This document shows, piece after piece, positions 16,953 through 22,744 of a DNA stretch of 36,759 nucleotides (positions within the stretch are counted from its first letter, which is position 1; each line of letters opens with the position of its first letter). The notes under the pieces are model-generated. The model did not search any database. It saw only the letters and a list, made by a program, of their open reading frames with translations, and was not told the origin of the DNA. The stretch spans positions 1 to 36,759 of IMG/VR virus record IMGVR_UViG_3300000228_000556, one strand, 5' to 3'. The stretch comes from a virus. The translations under genes and the position numbers were made by a program.

Positions 16953-17713
16953 TAGGCTAGCGCTTCTATTTTTGATATTGCGCTAGTGATTGCAGAGGCT
17001 CCGGGGTCTACGCCGCCGGAGAGTCCGCCGAGCGCGACATTCCCCAAAAACTCCGCTTGTTTTACTTTCGGATATAGGTCGTATTGAGCTTTTTGAGAAT
17101 TGATAAGCGCGATTTGAGCGTCTTTTGTTGATAAATCTTTATTACTCTGCGCTTCTTTGATAGCTATTTCGCTTGTGATTGCCTCTATTTGTTTTTTTGC
17201 CGTGTTGATTTGCTCTTGTTTGACAAGTAGCTCTTTGTCCTTTAGGAGCAGATCTTTAGCACTTTGAGCTTCTTTGATGCCTTTTTCGCTTATCGTAGCG
17301 TCCGTTTGCGCCGAAAGCAAGGAAGATTGAGCGGAGTTCTTAGATATTTCAGAGTCTTTGAGGAGCAAATCTTTTGCACTTTGGGTTTCTTTTATCTCTT
17401 TTTCGCTGATAATTGCGTCCGTTTGCGCCTCTTTGAGGAGCAAATCTTTTGCACTTTGGGCTTCTTTTATTGTAGTGCCGCTGATGATGTCCGCTGTTTG
17501 GGCTTCTATCTGCAATTTCTGAGCGCTTTTGATTTCGTTATCTTTGTCTATACTTGAAATCAAAAACGCTTTGTCTAGCGCCGATTGCGTAGCCACGGTG
17601 AGCGTCTGACCTAGTACAGCCTCTGTGATTTTAGAGGTAGAATATAGATCCGAAAGAGTACCGGATATAGAGGCAAAAAGCTCGTTAAAAAGCGTGACTT
17701 CAGGTCTAGCCAT
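16952..17713 (-). CDS. Repetitive coiled-coil structural protein
   Basis: This 253-aa protein is almost entirely a long coiled coil built from four repeats of the core IKEAQSAKDLLLK (the last one is IKEAQSNKDLSTK), spaced about 25-40 residues apart. The C-terminus is Gly/Ala-rich (GNVALGGLSGGVDPGASA). I start it at ATG 17713, which overlaps the upstream stop; the open frame runs 25 codons further, but that part reads as out-of-frame overlap. It may be a fibre stalk, head-tail spacer or internal rod. Part of the gene is a DNA-level tandem repeat. Confidence 0.65.
   Translation of the reverse strand: MARPEVTLFNELFASISGTLSDLYSTSKITEAVLGQTLTVATQSALDKAFLISSIDKDNEIKSAQKLQIEAQTADIISGTTIKEAQSAKDLLLKEAQTDAIISEKEIKETQSAKDLLLKDSEISKNSAQSSLLSAQTDATISEKGIKEAQSAKDLLLKDKELLVKQEQINTAKKQIEAITSEIAIKEAQSNKDLSTKDAQIALINSQKAQYDLYPKVKQAEFLGNVALGGLSGGVDPGASAITSAISKIEALA
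17356..17470. repeat. 75-bp tandem repeat within the coiled-coil gene
   Basis: The 40 bp at 17356-17395 recur at 17431-17470 with one mismatch, an offset of exactly 25 codons. A more diverged copy lies around 17236-17290. The near-identity implies recent duplication or ongoing length change. Confidence 0.8.
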
Positions 17714-18300
17714 TACGCCGCTCCTAGCGTAAAGATAAGAGCCGTAGGCGTATAGGCAGGAAGACAAGAAGCCAAAGCAACATTCCAAAAACTAGGAAAA
17801 GTCGCGCTATATGCGGCGTTGTACCTATATATATAGTTTGTCGTAGTGATGTTCTCTCCGGGCAATACGCCCCTGAGACCGATGGCGCCGAAGCTAGTTG
17901 TATTTAGCGGATTGGCGACCGTATGAGTACCAGAGCCAATCATGACCATCCAGTATAGCCCAGCCTCCAGCTTGACGTCCGAAAAGCTACAGCTTTTGTA
18001 TCCAGTAGTAGCTGTGCTGTGCTCCCCGGACTCAAACACAAGTTCGCCCGCAAACCCGTTGTAGTCTTTGTACAACGCAAAAGCGATATTTCCCGCAGCC
18101 GCCGAGCGAATATGTATAGACGCGCCCCTGATTGGCAAGTCTTTTGGAAGCAAAATAGGGCAAATCCAATATTGATTTGCAACTACTACAGAGCCGCCGG
18201 ATGCGATATTGAAGCCGCCGAACGCAAACATAGCGTCGGGTATAATAGGAAAAGGCGGAGCTACGACGTTCTCCGCAAGTTCGTGTAGCCCGCCTCCCAT
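17713..18300 (-). CDS. Beta-rich putative tail protein
   Basis: This 195-aa protein has alternating strands and glycine turns (for example VANQYWICPILLPKDLPIRG, NIAFALYKDYNGFAGELVFE, LEAGLYWMVMIGSGTHTV), which looks like a jelly-roll or carbohydrate-binding module as found in tail fibres. It lies in a run of 1-bp-overlapping small structural genes. No specific family recognised. Confidence 0.6.
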   Translation of the reverse strand: MGGGLHELAENVVAPPFPIIPDAMFAFGGFNIASGGSVVVANQYWICPILLPKDLPIRGASIHIRSAAAGNIAFALYKDYNGFAGELVFESGEHSTATTGYKSCSFSDVKLEAGLYWMVMIGSGTHTVANPLNTTSFGAIGLRGVLPGENITTTNYIYRYNAAYSATFPSFWNVALASCLPAYTPTALIFTLGAA

Positions 18301-18512
18301 TAGGCTACCTCTGTTGTTTTCAGCACGCCGTTTACGGTGCTGAGAGTATATGTTTTGCCGTCAGTTTCGTCTGTTACTACGCCTAGCGGGACGATTGCAG
18401 GGTCAAGCTTTCCAGTAGCTAGAACTACTGCGACCTGCCCCTCCGCCGTTCCGCCGGGGATTTTGTTTAGTGGTACCTTGCCGGTTACGGCGTCTTCTAT
18501 GAGATGTAACAT
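18300..18512 (-). CDS. Small tail-fibre-like protein
   Basis: This 70-aa protein contains KVPLNKIPGGTAEGQVAVVL and LDPAIVPLG, the style of linkers seen at the base of phage tail fibres. Its stop overlaps the start of the next gene (TAATG), so it may form a complex with that beta-rich protein. Function inferred from composition and position. Confidence 0.55.
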   Translation of the reverse strand: MLHLIEDAVTGKVPLNKIPGGTAEGQVAVVLATGKLDPAIVPLGVVTDETDGKTYTLSTVNGVLKTTEVA

Positions 18513-18528
18513 TTAGTAGCCTTTTTTA

Positions 18529-18756
18529 TTAATTTTGCGTGTTTATCACGCCGGAGTTCGTTACTCCGACGCTCCAGGGAGTGTTGTTTTCGGACTTGAT
18601 AATCGGAGTATTGCCCCTCTCAAAAATCAAATCACCGTTCATGGTTCCGCCCGTTTTTTGTAAAAATTTTTGATCAATTTGCTCTGCCGTGTACCCCCCG
18701 CTAAGATTTATCTGCTGCGCGTACAAATCACGCAATCTTTTTTCACGCACATTCAT
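18529..18756 (-). CDS. Short tail-fibre N-terminal-like protein
   Basis: This 75-aa protein has YTAEQIDQKFLQKTGGTMNGDL, the linker-plus-GGTMNGDL motif common in phage tail fibre repeats. It ends soon afterwards (VGVTNSGVINTQN), so it is either a miniature fibre piece or a truncated fibre. I choose ATG 18756, which overlaps the upstream stop (ATGA), over a start ten codons earlier. Confidence 0.6.
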   Translation of the reverse strand: MNVREKRLRDLYAQQINLSGGYTAEQIDQKFLQKTGGTMNGDLIFERGNTPIIKSENNTPWSVGVTNSGVINTQN

Positions 18757-19124
18757 GTCGTCGCCTTTCGCTGAGGCAACGCACACCCTACGCCGTCGCG
18801 GAGCTGCACAACAATATCGTGTATCTCACCAATAGCGTCCGTGGTCTCGCTATGGTGTTCGGCAAGCCGATGCGCAAGCTCCTCTTGGCATTTGTCACGC
18901 TGATGATATACATCTTCAACAGTCTTGAGCAGTAGGTCATCCCGCGCCTCTATACGAACCACAAGCGTGCTGATAAGCTTAGAAAGCTCTTGCGTGTTTT
19001 TGCCCTGGTCAAGGACAAGCTTTTTGACGATGTATGTAAGAGCAAGCAACGCGGCAAGGAGCAATACGCCGACGATACCGTACTCAAAAAATGTCATAGC
19101 CCCTTTTTGCGTTACCGCTTCCAC
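18753..19124 (-). CDS. Single-helix membrane protein with coiled coil, putative holin or inner-membrane spanin
   Basis: This 123-aa protein has one N-terminal membrane helix (YGIVGVLLLAALLALTYIV, about 15-33) followed by a long charged coiled coil. That form fits an inner-membrane spanin or a holin-like protein. It starts with GTG (GAGGAG site upstream), overlapping the endolysin stop codon. With the endolysin and the lipoprotein upstream it makes a compact lysis cassette; which lysis role it plays is inferred. Confidence 0.6.
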   Translation of the reverse strand: MEAVTQKGAMTFFEYGIVGVLLLAALLALTYIVKKLVLDQGKNTQELSKLISTLVVRIEARDDLLLKTVEDVYHQRDKCQEELAHRLAEHHSETTDAIGEIHDIVVQLRDGVGCALPQRKATT

Positions 19125-19495
19125 TACCTGCTCCTCTCCGGCTTCTCAAGCCCCATCGAAAAATGCGGATAATCAAAAAAGCCTTTGAAAAATCCACCCC
19201 AAGAGTTGAACGGGTGCAAATCCTCCCACATCTCCCCGACCTCCCTAAGTTCTTCCATAGTCTCTAACAACTTCCCGTTTTTGAATACAAAAATATCATG
19301 CGCAAGCTTCTTACAGTGCAAGCTGTTGCGCCCACTCTGCGACTTCCCCTCTTTTTTGTATATATCCGCCACAAACTCAGGTCTATGCCCCTCGCCAAAC
19401 GTGACCGCATACCCCTCTTTGTCCAGCATTAGGACAAAAACAGAAAAAAGCTGCGCAAAAAGCGATTGTTGCGCCCTAAGATTTTGCATTTTCAA
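19124..19495 (-). CDS. M15-family peptidase endolysin
   Basis: This 123-aa protein matches small M15 (VanY/L-alanyl-D-glutamate peptidase type) phage endolysins that cut peptidoglycan cross-links. The motif SGRNSLHCKKLAHDIFVF (about 51-68) gives the first zinc His and the Asp, WEDLHPFNSWGG fits the family's Trp-rich segment, and DYPHFSM (about 108-114) gives the last His. It has no signal peptide, so it should need a holin. It overlaps the lipoprotein gene by 20 bp and the downstream membrane gene by 1 bp. Confidence 0.87.
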   Translation of the reverse strand: MKMQNLRAQQSLFAQLFSVFVLMLDKEGYAVTFGEGHRPEFVADIYKKEGKSQSGRNSLHCKKLAHDIFVFKNGKLLETMEELREVGEMWEDLHPFNSWGGFFKGFFDYPHFSMGLEKPERSR

Positions 19496-19712
19496 CCTTT
19501 TTTGTAGTTACGTTTTGCTCATCCTCGCACGGAAGCGGCGCTTTACCCCCGCTCCTAATCTCCTTTGTCTCTTCGACAATCTCAACCACATCTTTAATAT
19601 TCGCCGCCACAGTGACCGCCCCGGCGGTATATGCGACAATAGTAGCCCCAGTAACGGCGCAACCGCTAAAAAAAACGACAACCATAACCGCAAAAATAGA
19701 TGTTTTTCTCAT
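19476..19712 (-). CDS. Small lipoprotein, putative outer-membrane spanin
   Basis: This 78-aa protein has a lipoprotein signal (basic MRK, hydrophobic IFAVMVVVFFSG, lipobox FSGC at about 15-18), then a Gly/Ala stretch and a helical charged tail. A small lipoprotein beside an endolysin and a membrane/coiled-coil protein fits the outer-membrane half of a two-component spanin, which would imply a Gram-negative host. Its start overlaps the upstream stop. Confidence 0.65.
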   Translation of the reverse strand: MRKTSIFAVMVVVFFSGCAVTGATIVAYTAGAVTVAANIKDVVEIVEETKEIRSGGKAPLPCEDEQNVTTKKVENAKS

Positions 19713-20056
19713 TATTTGTCTATTTCCTTTTTTTTATTATGCGCCTCAAAATACGGCGCGCCAAACTCTCTAACCGCCTGATAATACGTCATAGCGCGAT
19801 ACCTAGCCAATCTAGTCGGATACCACCACTCTTTTTTCTCCTCTATCAGGAATAAGATGTTGTTGAGCAATATCATGTCCGCAAAGAGCCTATCGCTATC
19901 GCTACCGCCCTGCATATACATATAGTCATGCACATAACAAGCTGTGCGAATATCTAGCGTAAAGATAGAGTCAGGAACTATCTTTTCGTTCCACCCACTC
20001 CCGCACCCGTCGCACTCTTTTTCGCTATACACCTCGGGGATATAAAATCTTCTCAT
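19712..20056 (-). CDS. Phospholipase A2-like protein
   Basis: This 114-aa protein contains CDGCGSGW and RTACYVHDYMYMQGG (His-Asp about residue 43). The C-x-x-H-D-x-x-Y core matches the catalytic His-Asp helix of phospholipase A2-like folds found in some phages and in parvovirus capsids, where it breaks membrane lipids. A later DRLFADMILLNNILF helix fits the third helix. It starts with ATGA overlap to the upstream gene and sits just upstream of the lysis genes, so it may act in membrane disruption at lysis or at entry. Confidence 0.65.
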   Translation of the reverse strand: MRRFYIPEVYSEKECDGCGSGWNEKIVPDSIFTLDIRTACYVHDYMYMQGGSDSDRLFADMILLNNILFLIEEKKEWWYPTRLARYRAMTYYQAVREFGAPYFEAHNKKKEIDK

Positions 20057-20586
20057 TGTGTTGCGCCAAAAATAAATAGCTCATCAAGAGCCGCATCGTC
20101 AAGCTCTAGCAACGGAGCAAGCGAGATAACAAGAGGATGATCTCTTTGCAAAGAAGTAGCAAGTTCAAATATCTCTTTCGCCTCTTCATTTGCCGCTAAA
20201 ATAGCCTTAAAAGCGTCCCATTTTCCAGCATTCACAAGCGCCGCCCGCACCTGCACCTTTGTAATCTCTCTCTGTACAATCGCCTTTCTCTGCCGCGCCA
20301 AATACTCCTCTTCCTGCTCCGCTTTCGTATGCAAAACACCGCTATCGTCTGTATAATCGGCAAACATATCGCGAACGCCCCATTTCATTACGAGATTGCC
20401 TTTTGCGCCCCGCTCTACACCGTCACTAAGGACGGTTTGTAGTCCGTTCACAGCGGGGATTGGTGTAGGAAATACGACTTCGTAACCCAAAGAAGCAGGG
20501 TTAAACGGCGTGGGGAAGCTCGCGCTTGGATGCTTTGCTCGTACTTGAGACTCCGTGTATAGTTTGTCTTCGTCTTTGTGTACCAC
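20053..20586 (-). CDS. Putative tail-fibre assembly or tail-associated protein
   Basis: This 177-aa protein has a Pro-rich N-terminal half (FPTPFNPASLGYEVVFPTPI) and a helical C-terminal half with QREITKVQVRAALVNAGKWD, a pattern common to small proteins encoded after phage tail fibres, some acting as assembly chaperones. It starts with GTG. Position between the DGR-linked genes and the lysis cassette supports a tail role, but no family is certain. Confidence 0.55.
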   Translation of the reverse strand: MVHKDEDKLYTESQVRAKHPSASFPTPFNPASLGYEVVFPTPIPAVNGLQTVLSDGVERGAKGNLVMKWGVRDMFADYTDDSGVLHTKAEQEEEYLARQRKAIVQREITKVQVRAALVNAGKWDAFKAILAANEEAKEIFELATSLQRDHPLVISLAPLLELDDAALDELFIFGATQ

Positions 20587-20587
20587 A

Positions 20588-20773
20588 TTATCTCAGTCCA
20601 ACCTCTTGCATTTCTAAGATATATTGCTCTTTAACGATAGTATTAATCTGACTAATCCGCCCAAACATCTTAGTCATAACCATATCCATATCATCGAAGT
20701 TGCTTCTTAAGACTATCTGCCCAGCGTCTACCGCGTCCAAAAACATTTTGTTTCTGCTCTTGTATTGCTCCAA
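20588..20773 (-). CDS. Hypothetical 61-aa protein
   Basis: This short helical protein (MEQYKSRNKMFLDAVDAGQI ... EMQEVGLR) lies four bases downstream of the preceding gene and abuts the next one. I do not recognise it; spacing is the main support. Confidence 0.5.
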   Translation of the reverse strand: MEQYKSRNKMFLDAVDAGQIVLRSNFDDMDMVMTKMFGRISQINTIVKEQYILEMQEVGLR

Positions 20774-20777
20774 TATT

Positions 20778-21143
20778 TCAGGAGCTATTGGGTTTGTCTC
20801 GTAGATTTGCCCCCGCTAGCCTAGATGAAAGCATTAGGTTAAACTCCAAAATCTTCATCACGTCCGCCATAAGGTCGTATATGTCGCCAACATCTCGCTC
20901 TATAAGATGTCTAGCTCCGTATTTGCGGACATCCGCAAATCTTTGCTTTGCAAGCTCATCTCTTTCAATAGGCGTAAGCTCAACTATCGTCGCTTGTATC
21001 CTTGCGTCCTGCTCAACTTCTTGTGGCAAAAATGCAAAATCCCATTCGCCAACCTTACCTATATACTTAACGCCATCGCCTTTTATGTCGAGGCTAGTCC
21101 CGTTATGCGAATATTCGATATACCTTTTGTACTTGTAAATCAT
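20778..21143 (-). CDS. Hypothetical 121-aa protein overlapping the reverse transcriptase gene
   Basis: This protein has a strand-rich N-terminus (YIEYSHNGTSLDIKGDG) and a helical C-terminus. It starts inside the last 41 bp of the reverse transcriptase gene behind a good AAGGAG site. The overlap ties it to DGR expression, but it does not resemble known DGR accessory proteins (Avd, HRDC or MutS-like) and may be a tail-fibre partner. Confidence 0.6.
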   Translation of the reverse strand: MIYKYKRYIEYSHNGTSLDIKGDGVKYIGKVGEWDFAFLPQEVEQDARIQATIVELTPIERDELAKQRFADVRKYGARHLIERDVGDIYDLMADVMKILEFNLMLSSRLAGANLRDKPNSS

Positions 21144-22305
21144 TGATTGCTTCTCCTTTTATACGATTTAAAAAATAGCTAAACGTAGCCGTCCTCTTTG
21201 CATTGCCGATGATGGATACTAGACTATCATTAGCCCTGTTTTTCAAAGCTTTGGCAAAATTATGTAAGCTTCTTTTTCTTACAAACCTAGTGCTTCTCCA
21301 AGTCCTAAACCCCACAAAGTTAACACCTTTTTTAATTTTTGCTATCTTCCACCTTGATAGTTCTAGTTTTAAGCTACTTCTCATCCACTCAACGATTTTG
21401 TGTAGTACAATCTTTGCGTCTTCTTTCGTCGCAAATCCACACATTACGCTATCATCTACATACCTGTTATAGTGTTTAATTTTTAGGTGTCTTTTTACCC
21501 AGTGGTCAAATTTGTTGAGATAGACAAGACCGTAAAACTGACTGAGCAAATTGCCTATATGAAGCCCTTTGGAGCCACTACCAACAAAAGACATCATCAA
21601 ATCCAAAACTCTGACGTCGCTAATCTTTTTGCTTAATAACTCTCTTAGCTCTGCATGGTCAATACTATAGTAGTATTTGCGCACATCTATCTGCAAAAAG
21701 TATTCTTCGCCGGTGCATTGTCTTAGCTGCCATTGCAACTTATCCGCTGCTTTGTGGGTTCCTTTGCCAATTCTGCAACCGTAGCTATCAAAGATGAAGC
21801 TTCTATCAAATACGAGATATACGAGTCTGTAAACAGCGTGTTGCACTACGCTATCTCTGAAAGATGGCGCCGCTATCTCCCGTGGTTTTGGTTCATACAC
21901 CATAAACTTCTTTGGTTCGCTTGGCGTATATGAGCCGCTGAGTATCTCTTTTTGTAGTTGTAGTAGTTCTGCCCCAATATTATTTTCAAAATCATAAATA
22001 CCTTTTTTAAATCTTTTTGATTTTCTAGCGCTTATGAAAGCGGCATATAAATTATCTAGATCAGCTATTTTCTCTAATGTAATATGACTTTGAGAATATA
22101 AAGTAGTCTCATCGTCAGCATATTTTGCCGAAGCGGGAGAAGTAATCCCTATGTCTCCAGTATCTACCATTGTAGTATCAGGTAAAGAGAAATAGTCCGA
22201 GGAGCGAAAGCCAACATTGTTGTTGTCATTCGAGCGATTGTTGTTCAAGTTACGATAAAAAAGCCCCGCATCGGACGTGTTGTCCCAGTTGCCACACGAT
22301 AACAT
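21103..22305 (-). CDS. DGR reverse transcriptase, with the template repeat in its N-terminus
   Basis: This 400-aa frame encodes a reverse transcriptase of the diversity-generating type. The catalytic motif is YVDD in YNRYVDDSVMCGF (about 285). IGNLLSQFYG (about 250) carries the Ser-Gln pair that marks DGR enzymes where others have Gln-Gly. FVGFRTWRS near the C-terminus fits the thumb. Residues 3-38 are the translated template repeat. ATG 22305 has GGGGGGAG 8 nt upstream; the next in-frame ATG (22170, after the TR) has no site. The enzyme copies TR RNA with adenine errors for transfer to the VR of the fibre gene. Translation from 22305 is inferred. Confidence 0.93.
   Translation of the reverse strand: MLSCGNWDNTSDAGLFYRNLNNNRSNDNNNVGFRSSDYFSLPDTTMVDTGDIGITSPASAKYADDETTLYSQSHITLEKIADLDNLYAAFISARKSKRFKKGIYDFENNIGAELLQLQKEILSGSYTPSEPKKFMVYEPKPREIAAPSFRDSVVQHAVYRLVYLVFDRSFIFDSYGCRIGKGTHKAADKLQWQLRQCTGEEYFLQIDVRKYYYSIDHAELRELLSKKISDVRVLDLMMSFVGSGSKGLHIGNLLSQFYGLVYLNKFDHWVKRHLKIKHYNRYVDDSVMCGFATKEDAKIVLHKIVEWMRSSLKLELSRWKIAKIKKGVNFVGFRTWRSTRFVRKRSLHNFAKALKNRANDSLVSIIGNAKRTATFSYFLNRIKGEAINDLQVQKVYRIFA
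22192..22300 (-). repeat. DGR template repeat (TR)
   Basis: This 109-bp segment is the invariant template. Aligned to the VR (offset 559 bp, no gaps) it differs at 15 positions, 14 of them template adenines on the minus strand (14 of 28 adenines) and one a template G. Its reading frame carries repeated Asn/Asp codons (for example RNLNNNRSNDNNN), the typical AAC-rich design that yields many residues by adenine change without stop codons. It lies between the avd-like gene and the reverse transcriptase core. Confidence 0.95.
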
Positions 22306-22327
22306 TGTAATTACTCCCCCCTAAAAT

Positions 22328-22720
22328 TTATTTAGCTAATTCAGACTTTATCCAGCCGCCTATCATTGCGCCCACTTCATTTATCAAGAGATTTAGAGCT
22401 AGGTATCTTCGCTCTGCTTCAAAATCGCTTCTGCCGGACTTCCCGTCGTGATATTGGAAATAACCGAGTTCAAAAGCGAGCTTCGCCATCATTCTTAGTT
22501 GCTGATGTTTTACGTCAAGCTCTGTCAAGCTTGTTTTTTTGTGGTATCTTTTTTCACCCTCGACGATAAGGTTGTAAACCTCATACATTGTGTTGCGAAT
22601 CTGTTGACTTAAACCATATTTCTCGTGTCTTGGAAAATGGTTTAAGTTGATATTCGCCAGCTTGATAAGCGATGTCATCTTGAGTACCAACACCGCTTCT
22701 TTATCTTTTGTGACCTTCAT
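22328..22720 (-). CDS. avd: Avd-like DGR accessory protein
   Basis: This 130-aa basic, all-helical protein should form the four-helix-bundle pentamer that binds the reverse transcriptase and TR RNA during mutagenic homing. Family-typical segments are FPRHEKYGLSQQIRNTMYEV (about 29-48) and RRYLALNLLINEVGAMIGGW (about 104-123). It lies between the variable fibre gene and the TR in the BPP-1 order. No catalytic residues are expected. Confidence 0.88.
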   Translation of the reverse strand: MKVTKDKEAVLVLKMTSLIKLANINLNHFPRHEKYGLSQQIRNTMYEVYNLIVEGEKRYHKKTSLTELDVKHQQLRMMAKLAFELGYFQYHDGKSGRSDFEAERRYLALNLLINEVGAMIGGWIKSELAK

Positions 22721-22744
22721 CGTTCGCTACCGCTCACTAAGACA

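Noticed and set aside
17714-17788. A 25-codon N-terminal extension of the coiled-coil protein
   Set aside because: It lies out of frame inside the upstream gene; ATG 17713 forms a clean TAATG junction.
22192-22305. The TR as a mere remnant of a duplicated fibre gene
   Set aside because: The adenine-only pattern of differences and the neighbouring RT and Avd genes fit a functional template much better than decay.
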